Counted from the stretch's first letter, positions 53,406 through 62,811 are shown. The stretch: DNA of 64,000 nucleotides from Campylobacteraceae bacterium (GCA_027065045.1 JAMOOX010000041.1:60424-124423), one strand, 5' to 3'. Made by a program: numbers and translations. Notes: generated by a model not told the origin, from the sequence alone.

Positions 53406-54026
53406 TTAATATCCCATACTCATAGCATCTATATCACTCCAACTCATAGATTTTTTGGCTTTGGTTCTATTATTTAATATATGTTCTATATATCTAGCAA
53501 ATAGGTCTGTTTCTATATTTATTTTACTTCCTACTACATAATTTTTAATCAATGTCTCTCTTAGGGTATGTGGGATAATTGTAAGTCTAAATCCATTATC
53601 ATATACATCATTAACCGTTAGGCTTACTCCATCTATTGTAATAGAACCTTTGGGTACAATATATTTAATATACTTCTCATCTACCTCTATAATAAAATCA
53701 ACCCCATTGGTTCTTTTATCAATTCTCTTTACTACCCCTATACAATCAATATGACCTTGTACTATATGCCCCTCAAATCTATCATTTAAACTCATAGCAG
53801 GTTCAATATGTACTTCACCTTTTAATTTACTCTCATCAATAATATCTCTTGTCTCATCAGCAAGTTCTAAATCAAATCCATCACTATGTAATGCTATAAC
53901 TGTAAGACATACACCATTTATAGCTATACTATCTCCCATTTTTGCTTTGTGTTTAGCTTTGATTGAGAGTATATTATTTTGATATTTTTTAACTACTGCT
54001 ATCTCTCTGATAAGTCCTGTAAACAT
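53406..54026 (-). CDS. ribE: riboflavin synthase alpha subunit
   Basis: A 206-residue enzyme joining two lumazines into riboflavin. It has two homologous barrels: MFTGLI...GDSIAINGVCLTV and GHIVQGHIDCIG...GSITIDGVSLTVND. FAD and FMN are needed by the many flavoproteins here. The length is typical. It lies 46 bases upstream of frr on the same strand and may be read with it. No FMN riboswitch-like leader is evident in the 90-base gap to the divergent porin. Confidence 0.96.
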   Translation of the reverse strand: MFTGLIREIAVVKKYQNNILSIKAKHKAKMGDSIAINGVCLTVIALHSDGFDLELADETRDIIDESKLKGEVHIEPAMSLNDRFEGHIVQGHIDCIGVVKRIDKRTNGVDFIIEVDEKYIKYIVPKGSITIDGVSLTVNDVYDNGFRLTIIPHTLRETLIKNYVVGSKINIETDLFARYIEHILNNRTKAKKSMSWSDIDAMSMGY

Positions 54027-54116
54027 AATTTTCCTAATCTATTTAATTTGTAACCAAAATGTTACTAAGATATTATATCATTTCAACATATAAAAATAGA
54101 AACAGGAAAAATATAA

Positions 54117-55220
54117 ATGAAAAAAATTACTCTTTCAATCTTAACAGTAGCATCAATCGTATCAGCTCAAAGTGATATAGAGATATTAAAATCTCAAATG
54201 GATGATATGGCAAAGAAAATAGCCAAACTAGAAGAAAAAAAGGCAAAAGATAACACTGCTTTAGTTACTAAATCTATGAAATTAAAAGTGAGTGGTAAGC
54301 ATTATATAGGTTTTAAAAGTACAAATAATGAACTTACAGATACAACATCTAATGATTTTGAAACAAGAAGAAACTACTTTCAAATAAAAGCATACTTCAA
54401 TGAAGACTCTAAAAGTTACTTTAGGACTACCTTTGATACTACTCACAAAGGAGATGGTGATTGGAGTGTAAGACTTAAATATGCTTATCTATATCTTAAT
54501 AATATTTTACCTTATACAAGTATAGAACTTGGTCAAGTACACCGTCCATGGATTGATTATGAAGAGCATGGTGGTTGGAATTATCGTTCAATTTCTAAAG
54601 TTTTTGTAGAAGCAGATGAGGGGGCTCACCTTACAAATTCAGCCGATTTAGGATTTAATCTCAAAACAAAAACTCCTTACTTCTCTAGTGAATTAGGTAT
54701 ATTTAATGGTGAGGGTTATCATGGTATAGAAGATGGTAGAGGATTAAGTGCAGAGTGGAGATTAACAGGTCATATTATGGGTAATGGTAAGCATAAAGCA
54801 CATAAAACAGATACTTATGCAAATATCTCATTTTTAGGACAGTGGAATGATGATAGTAACAAACATGAAAACAGAGATTTAAACTGGTATGGATTACACG
54901 CTGTATATAATCAACCTGCATTTTTGATAGCTACTCAATATATCAAAACAGAAGATGCAGATGTAAAGTATGCAGGAGAGGGATACTCTGTAAATGGAGA
55001 AGCAAGATTTGGTGATTTTTCTGCTATTGGTAGATATGACTACTTTGAGATGGATAATGCACTAAAAGAGGAAAAAAGCAGAGCAATAGCAGGTGTTACT
55101 TATCAATATAATAAAAATGTAGAATTTATAGCAAGTTTTATGAATGAGAAAATTGAGGATACTACAGGTACTACAATGGATGAAAATAGTATGATGATAA
55201 CTGCTGAGATTAATTGGTAG
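54117..55220 (+). CDS. outer membrane porin with N-terminal coiled coil
   Basis: A 367-residue outer membrane beta-barrel protein. A signal peptide (1-17, ending SIVSA) is followed by a heptad-repeat coiled coil (about 20-45, LKSQMDDMAKKIAKLEEKK) and then alternating strands of a porin barrel, ending in W as the last residue. The layout resembles phosphate-selective (OprO/OprP-like) porins of Campylobacterota. The substrate is unknown. It has an AGGA ribosome site and ends in a strong hairpin terminator. Confidence 0.82.
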   Translation: MKKITLSILTVASIVSAQSDIEILKSQMDDMAKKIAKLEEKKAKDNTALVTKSMKLKVSGKHYIGFKSTNNELTDTTSNDFETRRNYFQIKAYFNEDSKSYFRTTFDTTHKGDGDWSVRLKYAYLYLNNILPYTSIELGQVHRPWIDYEEHGGWNYRSISKVFVEADEGAHLTNSADLGFNLKTKTPYFSSELGIFNGEGYHGIEDGRGLSAEWRLTGHIMGNGKHKAHKTDTYANISFLGQWNDDSNKHENRDLNWYGLHAVYNQPAFLIATQYIKTEDADVKYAGEGYSVNGEARFGDFSAIGRYDYFEMDNALKEEKSRAIAGVTYQYNKNVEFIASFMNEKIEDTTGTTMDENSMMITAEINW

Positions 55221-55224
55221 TCAA

Positions 55225-55250
55225 TAAAAGAGAGTTTAGGCTCTCTTTTA
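55225..55250. terminator. bidirectional intrinsic terminator
   Basis: Arms TAAAAGAGAG and CTCTCTTTTA (10 perfect pairs) around TTTAGG, with A- and T-rich flanks on both sides. It lies between the stops of two convergent genes and overlaps the last codon of the one on the minus strand, serving both. Confidence 0.85.
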
Positions 55251-55859
55251 TCTAGTAGGGTTTATTAATAATTTTGCTACTAATGTAGCATCACTATTTT
55301 CTACAATTTTAATATCAGTATGAATAGATTTGACTCCATACTCCAAATTTCCTGCAATTGATTCTAATATATGCCAATGTTGTATGCTAAAATCAATATC
55401 TATCTCTTTTATATTATCTTCATATATAATTTTTTTAATTGCTTTAATAATATGAATATAGTATAGTTTATTTATCTCTCTTTGAATCATATATTTTCTC
55501 ATAATATTGATATTATTTATCCAAACTCTCTTTTCTTCTTGATCTAATGTATGGTTATTTGTTACTTTTTCTATCTCTTCATCTATATGTTTTTCATAGT
55601 TTACCTCTTCACTATTAATATGTTCTTCTAGTTTTGGTTCATAACTTTTTAATATCTCTAATACATTTTCATCTTTTAATTCATTTTCACTATTGATATA
55701 GATTAAATGTTTTTGGCTATTTTTATACTGCTTATCTATTGATAATAGTATTTTAATAGCTACTTTTAGATATACATATTTATCCTCTTGAGATTTTTTG
55801 AAAAATATACCATGTTGTGATATACTTGGTTTTGGTCCAGTATAGTTTAGTTTCAACAT
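55248..55859 (-). CDS. protein of unknown function next to the metal permease
   Basis: A 203-residue soluble protein, rich in Lys, Glu and Asn, with mostly helical prediction in the middle (EEHINSEEVNYEKHIDEEIEKV) and several hydrophobic strands at the end. No signal peptide, membrane segment or motif is recognised. The N-terminus (LNYTGPKPSISQHGIFFKK) looks conserved in style. It starts one base after the permease stop, so the two are one operon. A sensor or accessory role for the permease is inference from position. Confidence 0.65.
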   Translation of the reverse strand: MLKLNYTGPKPSISQHGIFFKKSQEDKYVYLKVAIKILLSIDKQYKNSQKHLIYINSENELKDENVLEILKSYEPKLEEHINSEEVNYEKHIDEEIEKVTNNHTLDQEEKRVWINNINIMRKYMIQREINKLYYIHIIKAIKKIIYEDNIKEIDIDFSIQHWHILESIAGNLEYGVKSIHTDIKIVENSDATLVAKLLINPTR

Positions 55860-55860
55860 T

Positions 55861-56871
55861 TTATTTACCTTTTAATATAAATTTAGCAATAAGCCCCAAC
55901 ATAATAATAGCTGATATTTGATGATATATAGTAAAACTCTCATCACTATTTATTATTTGAGCATTTAATAGATTTGGAAAATATATATCAAGTATATATC
56001 CAAAGAGTAGAGATAATACCCCAATAACACTAAGATATATTATCAAAGCCTTTTTACCCAAAGTTTTGAGAACTACACCCATTGTTACACTATTTGTAGC
56101 AGGACCTGCACTTAGGAGTATGAAAGCCGTGCCACTACTTAATCCACTTATGATTAATGATACTGCAATAGGTAGCGATGCTGTGGCACATATATATAGT
56201 GGCATAGAGAATATTAGTATCAAAAAATATGTTAATATTTGGTTTTCACCCAATAATTGAGCAAAATCAGATGGTATCATAATAGTAATCAATGCACCTA
56301 ATAATAATCCAAATAGTAGGGGTTTTGCAAAATCTTTGAATATATCATTGATAGCATAATCAAACACTTTATAAAAACTAAATTTAGCTTTGTGAGTACT
56401 ACAACTGCTACTACAACAACTATGATTATTACATTGATTATTATCTACTATATCAATATTTTTACCAATAATATTTTGTAAGATACCTGCAACAATAGCG
56501 ATTATAAGTGATGTAACTACCCTATAAATTGTAAAAATCCAACCAAAAAATCCATAAGTAGCCAATATACTATCTGCCCCAGTAATAGGAGTAGAGATTA
56601 AAAAGCTCAAAACAGACCCACTACTAGCACCCTCTTTTTTGAGAGTAGTAGCAAATGGTATCACACTACACGAACATAGTGGCAATGGTATCCCAAAAAG
56701 TGAAGCTTTGATAACAGAACTTATATTATCATCTCCTAAATGGTTTTTGATAAAAGTATCAGGAATGATTTGTTTGAGTAATCCAGCAAAAAGTACACCT
56801 ATTATGATGTAAATTGCCATATCTTGAGTTAATGTCCAAAAACTTTGTAAAAATATTATAACTATTTCCAT
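55861..56871 (-). CDS. SO_0444-like Cu/Zn efflux permease (ArsP_1/DUF318 family)
   Basis: A 336-residue membrane permease of the family once called DUF318, with SO_0444-type features: two repeats of four helices, a CSCS motif (Cys66, Cys68) in LPLCSCSVIP, and a Cys/His-rich cytoplasmic loop (Cys147, 152, 153, 157 with nearby His). The second repeat carries SMPLYICATASLPIAVSL. Relatives export copper, zinc or organoarsenicals. It is upstream of an unknown gene and not next to an ArsR-type regulator. It may replace the lost RND pump at 35 kb. Confidence 0.85.
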   Translation of the reverse strand: MEIVIIFLQSFWTLTQDMAIYIIIGVLFAGLLKQIIPDTFIKNHLGDDNISSVIKASLFGIPLPLCSCSVIPFATTLKKEGASSGSVLSFLISTPITGADSILATYGFFGWIFTIYRVVTSLIIAIVAGILQNIIGKNIDIVDNNQCNNHSCCSSSCSTHKAKFSFYKVFDYAINDIFKDFAKPLLFGLLLGALITIMIPSDFAQLLGENQILTYFLILIFSMPLYICATASLPIAVSLIISGLSSGTAFILLSAGPATNSVTMGVVLKTLGKKALIIYLSVIGVLSLLFGYILDIYFPNLLNAQIINSDESFTIYHQISAIIMLGLIAKFILKGK

Positions 56872-56991
56872 ATAATTCTCCTATAATTAAGTACTATAAC
56901 ATAATAGAATTAATGAGCTATCTACTTAAATAATAAATAGAGTTCCTACAAAACTCATTGAAAGCAATATATTTAAAGATATTAAAAATCT

Positions 56992-58086
56992 CTAAAATCT
57001 CTCTATAACATCACAAAATATATCATAAAGAGTATCTACCTCATCAATTGTGGTCCTCTCATCTATAGCATGTATTCTATCATTTATCACTCCAAATTCT
57101 ACCACATCAATACCATAAGCCCCCATAAATCTAGCATCACTTGTGCCACCTGCTGTTGATAATTTGGTATCTATATTACAATATTTATATATACTTTTTG
57201 AGATAGTAGATACAATATGAGAGTCTCTATTAATGACAAATGGGTATGAACCTTGTGTCAGGTTGAGTTCATAGTCAATCTTATTGAGTTTTTGAGCAAA
57301 AAATTCTAATATATCATCTTGTGTTGTTTTGGTGCTGTTTCTTACATTAAACATTATCTTAAGCTCACTAGGAGTAACATTTGTTACCTCCATACCACCT
57401 CTAATATCTGTAATTACAATTTGACTTGGAGCAAAATCTTCATCTCCGTTATCTAAGTAATATCCTGCTATATCACCTAATATTGGTGCTATTTGATGGA
57501 CTGGGTTAATAGATTTTTCGGGATATGCTGCGTGTCCTTGTTTGCCTTTGATTGTGAGGTATCCATTGATTGAGCCTCTTCTTCCAATCTTGATAGCATC
57601 TCCCATTTTATCTTCGCAAGTTGGTTCTGCTATGATAGAGTAATTGGGTAACATATCTATCTTTTTTAGATGTTCTAATACTATTTTGGTTCCATATATA
57701 GCATCTCCCTCTTCATCACTTGTAAGTAATAGAGATAGAGTTCCATTAAACTTTTTTGTATCTTTGAGTGCTTGGACAAATGAGGCTACACCACTTTTCA
57801 TATCTTGTGTGCCTCTAGCATATATTATACCATTTTCTATTTTGGGGACAAATGGATTACTACTCCAACCATCTCCTGCTGGGACTACATCTACATGACC
57901 ACCAAAACATAGATGCTTTCCCTCTCCAAATTTTTTGTATAAGAATAGGTTTTTGACACCACCTCTGTTTATCCAAATAGAGGTGAAATCACTTAGATAC
58001 TCCTCTATAAACTCTAGTGAATTAGCATCATTTGGTGTAATAGATTTATAGCTTAAAAGTTTTAATAATAGGTCAATTACATTCAT
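56992..58086 (-). CDS. dapE: succinyl-diaminopimelate desuccinylase
   Basis: A 364-residue M20-family dizinc hydrolase in the lysine and diaminopimelate pathway. Metal-binding HVDVVPAGDGW (69-79) and the catalytic Glu pair in TSDEEGDAIYGT are visible, plus GRRGSINGYLTIKGKQGHAAYP of the lid domain and GGTSDARF near the end. The length is normal. It starts on the base after the lipoprotein stop. The gap 56872-56991 downstream of the permease holds only AT-rich sequence. Confidence 0.96.
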   Translation of the reverse strand: MNVIDLLLKLLSYKSITPNDANSLEFIEEYLSDFTSIWINRGGVKNLFLYKKFGEGKHLCFGGHVDVVPAGDGWSSNPFVPKIENGIIYARGTQDMKSGVASFVQALKDTKKFNGTLSLLLTSDEEGDAIYGTKIVLEHLKKIDMLPNYSIIAEPTCEDKMGDAIKIGRRGSINGYLTIKGKQGHAAYPEKSINPVHQIAPILGDIAGYYLDNGDEDFAPSQIVITDIRGGMEVTNVTPSELKIMFNVRNSTKTTQDDILEFFAQKLNKIDYELNLTQGSYPFVINRDSHIVSTISKSIYKYCNIDTKLSTAGGTSDARFMGAYGIDVVEFGVINDRIHAIDERTTIDEVDTLYDIFCDVIERF

Positions 58087-58590
58087 CTATTTAACTCTTT
58101 TTGTCTTAAATAAAATTCTATCTAATAATCTTTTGTCAATTGGTTTGGCAAACAGTGCACTTGTTGGGTATGCTTTACCATTGTATTGTAGAGTTGCTTG
58201 ATATGGTGCTACACCTTTTGGTCTAACAACTACATCTATATTTTTAAATCCTAAAGTTTTTTGTTTTGATAGGGATACTATTGGAGATACATAAGATATT
58301 TTTCCAATTGGTTTAAGTTCATTTTCTTGGCAAACCATTACTAACATTACACAACCTCTTGCTCCACAATATCTACTATTTTTATTCATTAGTACTATAG
58401 AATCCATACATTTATCATCATTTAAATCTACACTTGTAGATATAAAATGGTTTCTTTTTAGTGATGGGTCATATTTTTGTAGAGTTGTTAGGATACTATC
58501 TTGATCAACTTTTGGTTGGGCTAAACTACATCCATTTATAAACATTAATAGTATAGTTAGTGTAATAATTTTGATATTTGATATTTTCAT
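58087..58590 (-). CDS. lipoprotein of unknown function
   Basis: A 167-residue protein with a lipobox NGC (Cys21) after a hydrophobic leader. The mature part has three further cysteines (in DDKCMDS, YCGARGC and VCQEN) that may form disulfides, and a late basic end (FKTKRVK). The pattern SVDLNDDKCMDSIVLM resembles small secreted VCBS- or FG-GAP-like or heat-shock-type domains, but I do not name it. It is coupled to dapE downstream, which has no clear functional link. Confidence 0.68.
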   Translation of the reverse strand: MKISNIKIITLTILLMFINGCSLAQPKVDQDSILTTLQKYDPSLKRNHFISTSVDLNDDKCMDSIVLMNKNSRYCGARGCVMLVMVCQENELKPIGKISYVSPIVSLSKQKTLGFKNIDVVVRPKGVAPYQATLQYNGKAYPTSALFAKPIDKRLLDRILFKTKRVK

Positions 58591-58635
58591 AATTTAAAAC
58601 CTTTGTGTAATTAATATTGAAATTATACAACCTTT

Positions 58636-59613
58636 TTATAAATATGACTGTATTTTAATCAATATACCAAATATTAAAGGCTCTCTATTTATAGACTTAG
58701 CATCTTTAAGTTCAAGTTCACTATATAATAGATACTCATAAATTTTTAATATAGTATTACTTTTGATTTTGATAGCCATATTTGCTCTTTGGGATTCAAT
58801 ATGTTTGGGTAATCTATATCCCAATATTGCCATAGAATCTACACTACCATTTAGCTTGACATAAGCATTAAATAAAAATAGTTGATTGATAAAATACTCA
58901 ATAGCCCTTAATATACTAAACTCATCTTCACCAAGTTCTAATAATTTATATAATGATTTTGATATATCTTTTTTATTGAATATATCTTGCATCAATTCAT
59001 CTAACTGCATTGAAGATGTAGAATATACTAAGTTATCTATATCTTTGGTAGTTATCTCACGATTTAAAATAGATAATTTTTCCAACTCATTGATAGATAA
59101 AGCAAGATTATGATTAAGAAGCATAAATAGGTGTTGGAGGGCATAGCTATCTATAGCTAATCCCAACTCTCTTGATTTTTGCCCCATTACCTCCATACCA
59201 TCTCTAATAGATACCTCAAAAAATCGTACCCATAATCCCCCATTTTTACTATTAAATGTAGATTGAATACTCCTTGCATCTCTGCTACTTCCCTCATAAA
59301 TATATAAAAAATAGTTTATATCACTCTTATTAGTGATTTTTATCAATGCCTCTAAATCTTTTTTGGGTATCTTTTTATCACTTCTAATAATGAGTAGATT
59401 AACATCTCCAAATAGAGAGGATTGCGATAGATAACTGTATGCTTGTGTAAAATCATACTCATCATAATTTAATATCAACATCTCATCTTTGAGATTTAAT
59501 GCTTTGATATAATGTTTTATATAATAATCCAAAAAATACTCATTTTCACCATAAAGCAATACAGCCTTAGCTAATTTATCTCTTAGTAGATTATCAAACT
59601 CTCTTTTATACAT
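58636..59613 (-). CDS. holA: DNA polymerase III delta subunit (HolA)
   Basis: A 325-residue clamp-loader subunit. The start KLAKAVLLYGENEYFLDYYI, the KDLEALI region, and the C-terminal SILRAIEYFINQLFLFNAY follow the divergent HolA pattern of Campylobacterota. It opens the beta clamp for loading. The length is normal. Sequence conservation is low in the family, so the call rests on the overall pattern. It is 45 bases upstream of the lipoprotein gene on the same strand. Confidence 0.85.
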   Translation of the reverse strand: MYKREFDNLLRDKLAKAVLLYGENEYFLDYYIKHYIKALNLKDEMLILNYDEYDFTQAYSYLSQSSLFGDVNLLIIRSDKKIPKKDLEALIKITNKSDINYFLYIYEGSSRDARSIQSTFNSKNGGLWVRFFEVSIRDGMEVMGQKSRELGLAIDSYALQHLFMLLNHNLALSINELEKLSILNREITTKDIDNLVYSTSSMQLDELMQDIFNKKDISKSLYKLLELGEDEFSILRAIEYFINQLFLFNAYVKLNGSVDSMAILGYRLPKHIESQRANMAIKIKSNTILKIYEYLLYSELELKDAKSINREPLIFGILIKIQSYL

Positions 59614-59718
59614 TTTTACCTTCTTTGATGCTCTTATTTAGAATTATAGCTAAATTTAAAAAATATAGTTTAAGTCTTTTCAAGATATAATATATTTACT
59701 AAAATATAGGACTAATAG

Positions 59719-60435
59719 TTGAGACATATTTTTAAAAAAAGAGCTAAAGATGGCAAAATAAATGATTTTATAAAAAAATATAAGATACCCAAAGAGTATC
59801 TTACAATTAATAGAAAATCTATATCTAAAGGTATGGCTTTTGGTATATTTATTGGATTTATTCCTATGCCATTTCAGATGTTAGCAGTCCTTACTCTTAC
59901 TCCTTTTATGATTTTTAATGTCCCTATTGCTATTGCTATGGTATGGCTTAGTAATCCTATTACAATGCCTGCGATGTATTATATGGAGTATCAAACAGGA
60001 TTATATTTTTTACAAGAGAGTGGGCTTCCTGATATAGAACTTACTCTTAGTTGGTTTGAAAATAATCTTAGTGATATTGTTATACCTCTTTATGTTGGTA
60101 CAATACCATATAGTGTTTTTGGTTCAATATTAATATATTTAATTATCAATATTTTTTGGATTCGTTCTATTGAAGAGTATAAACGATTAAAAAAAGCAAG
60201 AAGATGGCTAAGAGTGGCAAAAAGATATAGAAAGTATAAACAAAAAGATAATACTATATCTATAGTCAAAGAGATAAAAAAACGCAAAAAGAAACTTCAT
60301 ATTATAGATAGGATTAAAAAATATAATCATAAAAAGTATAAAGATATAAGAAAGAGTAAAAAGATTATGAATTTAGTTTGTAAATATAAGAGATATAAAA
60401 ATAGAGTAGATAGTAATAAGAGTATAGAGGATTAA
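59719..60435 (+). CDS. DUF2062 membrane protein with highly basic tail
   Basis: A 238-residue protein. The DUF2062 core (IPKEYLTINRKSISKGMAFGIFIGFIPMPFQM) with three or four helices ends near residue 153. The last 85 residues are cytoplasmic and extremely rich in Lys and Arg (for example KARRWLRVAKRYRKYKQK). The start is TTG 59719, preceded by AGGA; no ATG fits. The core family's function is unknown. The tail suggests binding to acidic lipid, RNA or ribosomes. Confidence 0.78.
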   Translation: MRHIFKKRAKDGKINDFIKKYKIPKEYLTINRKSISKGMAFGIFIGFIPMPFQMLAVLTLTPFMIFNVPIAIAMVWLSNPITMPAMYYMEYQTGLYFLQESGLPDIELTLSWFENNLSDIVIPLYVGTIPYSVFGSILIYLIINIFWIRSIEEYKRLKKARRWLRVAKRYRKYKQKDNTISIVKEIKKRKKKLHIIDRIKKYNHKKYKDIRKSKKIMNLVCKYKRYKNRVDSNKSIED

Positions 60436-60476
60436 AAAATAATATAAGCCCAATGGTTATATTAAATTTTTATTGG

Positions 60477-60482
60477 TATAAT
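60477..60482 (+). promoter_or_regulatory. nfu promoter -10 element (ttggTATAAT)
   Basis: ggTATAAT lies 32 bases before the nfu start, matching the -10 form seen before typA, nuoM and tRNA-Phe. Confidence 0.55.
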
Positions 60483-60514
60483 GTTTTATAGTTTAAGAAG
60501 TTAAGGAGATTATT

Positions 60515-60793
60515 TTGATTCCATTTAGTGATGAAGAGTTGAAACCAGCAGTAGAGAGTGTAATAGAAAAAGTACAACCATCGATAAAATTAGATGGTGG
60601 AGATATAAAATTAATAGATATAAAAAATGGTGTAGTATTTGTACAACTCCAAGGTGCTTGTGTAGGTTGTGGTAGTGCAGGGACAACTATAAAATTTGGT
60701 GTAGAGAAACAGATGAAAGCGCTAATTCACCCAGATATAAGAGTAATGAGCGTACCAATTGGATGGGAAGATAAATTAGACCAGTTAGGATAG
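60515..60793 (+). CDS. nfu: NfuA-type iron-sulfur scaffold (Nfu domain)
   Basis: A 92-residue stand-alone Nfu domain that carries and transfers 4Fe-4S clusters; Cys49 and Cys52 in GACVGCGSA are the ligands. LDGGDIKLIDI is the usual N-terminal motif. The start is TTG 60515 with AAGGAG 6 bases before it. It is followed after 2 bases by a TPR-like gene and murE, the same gene order as I recall in Helicobacter (HP1492-HP1494). Confidence 0.93.
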   Translation: MIPFSDEELKPAVESVIEKVQPSIKLDGGDIKLIDIKNGVVFVQLQGACVGCGSAGTTIKFGVEKQMKALIHPDIRVMSVPIGWEDKLDQLG

Positions 60794-60795
60794 AT

Positions 60796-61386
60796 ATGGC
60801 AACAATACAGAGTTTATTAAATAATGCACAAAAGAAGTTTTTAGAAGATGATTTTGATAATTCACTTAGAGAGTATGGATTGATTTTTAGAGATAATCCT
60901 ACTCTTAAAGAGGCAAAAGTTGGGATTTTTTTGAGTGATTTGGCATTGGATAATGAGATGGAAGCAAAGGCACTGTTTGAATATTATCAAGTTATCAAAG
61001 ATGAGAGAGATGATGCCCATATAGAGATAGATGAGATAATTCAAGATATATACCAGACTCAAACCAAAATTCAAGATATATTTCTCAAACCACTCAAAGA
61101 TAAAGCAGAGTATGAAGATGGTATTAGATATAATGATTTTTTAACTCATATTAAATATCGTGGAGGCTTTAGAGAGGCTTTAGAGGATATTATCTGTTCT
61201 ACTAGAGTAATATTGACAAACAAAGATGAGTTTAGAGACTTTGTAGTACAACTTATAGATAATGGTTTTGATGATATGGCAATAAGCTATCTTGATAATA
61301 CAGCATATCTTTTTGGTAATGACCAAGAGATTTTAAAATTATATGAATTAGTAGGAAATAGCAGTGAAAGTAGAGTTTCAAAATAG
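60796..61386 (+). CDS. TPR-like protein conserved between nfu and murE
   Basis: A 196-residue acidic, all-helical protein. The first 60 residues resemble a tetratricopeptide pair (LLNNAQKKFLEDDFDNSLREYGLIF). There is no membrane segment or catalytic motif. It begins 2 bases after nfu and overlaps murE by 23 bases, so it is coupled to both. A scaffold function is likely, but the role is unknown. The synteny argues for a true gene. Confidence 0.75.
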   Translation: MATIQSLLNNAQKKFLEDDFDNSLREYGLIFRDNPTLKEAKVGIFLSDLALDNEMEAKALFEYYQVIKDERDDAHIEIDEIIQDIYQTQTKIQDIFLKPLKDKAEYEDGIRYNDFLTHIKYRGGFREALEDIICSTRVILTNKDEFRDFVVQLIDNGFDDMAISYLDNTAYLFGNDQEILKLYELVGNSSESRVSK

Positions 61387-62653
61387 TAGTTATATAAGTG
61401 ATGATACAAATAGTTTAGATGATAATACAATATTTCTAAAGACTTCTCAAAATAGTAAATATTATGAAAAGCTTATAGATAAACCAACCTTTATCACACC
61501 AAAAGAGCTTATTGAAAAATGGGATATTGGTAGTGTTAAGGTAGTTGGTATTACAGGGACTAATGGTAAAACTACTGTAAGTGCAGGGATATACTCAATA
61601 TTAATTGATTTAGGTGAGAGAGTAGCACTTCAAGGTACTAGAGGATTTTTTGTAAATGATGAGAGAGTAGATGAACGAAGTATGACAACGCCATCTATCT
61701 TAGAAACACTACATAATATCAAACAAGCCAAAGATAGAGATGCAAATTATTTTATAATGGAAGTAAGTTCTCACGCAATAGCCCAAAATCGTATAGAAGA
61801 TATTAAATTTGCTCTAAAAGTCCATACAAATGTAACACAAGACCATCTTGATTATCATAAAACCATAGAAGAGTATAGAGCAGTCAAAAGTAAATTTTTT
61901 GCAGATGATTCTCCAAAACTACTCAATAAAGATGAGATAAAAAATATCACATATAACCCTAGAAATGCACAAAGCTATGGAGTAGATGAACCAGCTACAT
62001 TCAAAGTCCAAGCATTCTCTCTTGTAGATGGTATTACAGCAGGAGTAAAACATCTCTCAAAAGAGGCTACTCTATACTCTCCAATGGTAGGATTATTTAA
62101 TCTATTTAATATTATGGCATCAGTTGGTGCATCTGTAATGCTAACAGGCAAAAGTATAGAAGAGGTGAGTGATAAAGTATCTAATTTTGCAGGAGTATCA
62201 GGACGAATGGAAGTGATAAATTATAATCCAATGATTATAGTTGATTTTGCCCATACACCAGATGGAATGCTAAAAGTATTAGATAGTATGAAAGATAAAG
62301 ATATTTCAGTAGTATTTGGTGCAGGTGGCAATAGAGATAGAGATAAAAGAGCCAAAATGGGCAGAGTGGCAGGTAAGTTTGCCAAAAAAGTATATATTAC
62401 AAGTGATAACCCAAGAGATGAAAAATCAGAAGATATAATACAAGAGATATTAGATGGTATAAAAGACCAAAGTAATATAAGGGCAATGATAGATAGACCT
62501 TTTGCAATAAGTGAAGCGATAAAAGAGCTTGAAGATGATGAGGTATTGATGATATTAGGTAAAGGTGATGAACCATACCAAGAGATAAAAGGGGTGAAAT
62601 ATCCTTATAATGATAAAATAGTAGTAAAAGAGATTCTAAAAAATATAAAATAG
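61364..62653 (+). CDS. murE: UDP-MurNAc-tripeptide synthetase
   Basis: A 429-residue Mur ligase adding meso-diaminopimelate to UDP-MurNAc-dipeptide. The ATP-binding GTNGKTT (residues 65-71), HTNVTQDHLDYH with the carbamylated-Lys region after it, FAHTPDGM, and the diaminopimelate-selecting DNPRDE near the end (which distinguishes it from lysine-adding enzymes) are visible. It is shorter than the E. coli enzyme (about 495) at the N-terminus. The start is GTG 61364. Confidence 0.95.
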   Translation: MKVEFQNSSYISDDTNSLDDNTIFLKTSQNSKYYEKLIDKPTFITPKELIEKWDIGSVKVVGITGTNGKTTVSAGIYSILIDLGERVALQGTRGFFVNDERVDERSMTTPSILETLHNIKQAKDRDANYFIMEVSSHAIAQNRIEDIKFALKVHTNVTQDHLDYHKTIEEYRAVKSKFFADDSPKLLNKDEIKNITYNPRNAQSYGVDEPATFKVQAFSLVDGITAGVKHLSKEATLYSPMVGLFNLFNIMASVGASVMLTGKSIEEVSDKVSNFAGVSGRMEVINYNPMIIVDFAHTPDGMLKVLDSMKDKDISVVFGAGGNRDRDKRAKMGRVAGKFAKKVYITSDNPRDEKSEDIIQEILDGIKDQSNIRAMIDRPFAISEAIKELEDDEVLMILGKGDEPYQEIKGVKYPYNDKIVVKEILKNIK

Positions 62654-62706
62654 TGAGATTTTTATAAAAACATAGTAATTTTAAGCTTATTTTAAAGTTA
62701 CTATGG

Positions 62707-62712
62707 TATAAT
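62707..62712 (+). promoter_or_regulatory. tRNA-Phe promoter -10 element
   Basis: TATGGTATAAT, the same extended box as before nuoM, 24 bases before the tRNA. Confidence 0.6.
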
Positions 62713-62735
62713 CCCATTCACTTAACACTAAGTAT

Positions 62736-62811
62736 GGCTCCATAGCTCAGTCGGTAGAGCAAAGGATTGAAAATCCTTGTGTCGGCGGTTCGATTCCGTC
62801 TGGCGCCACCA
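62736..62811 (+). tRNA. tRNA-Phe (GAA)
   Basis: 76 bases with encoded CCA. The anticodon loop is TTGAAAA (GAA) and the D and anticodon stems are perfect; the T stem has one G-T pair. The acceptor GGCTCCA faces TGGCGCC, leaving position 4 (T) against position 69 (C) unpaired; TGGAGCC would pair fully. Confidence 0.94.
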
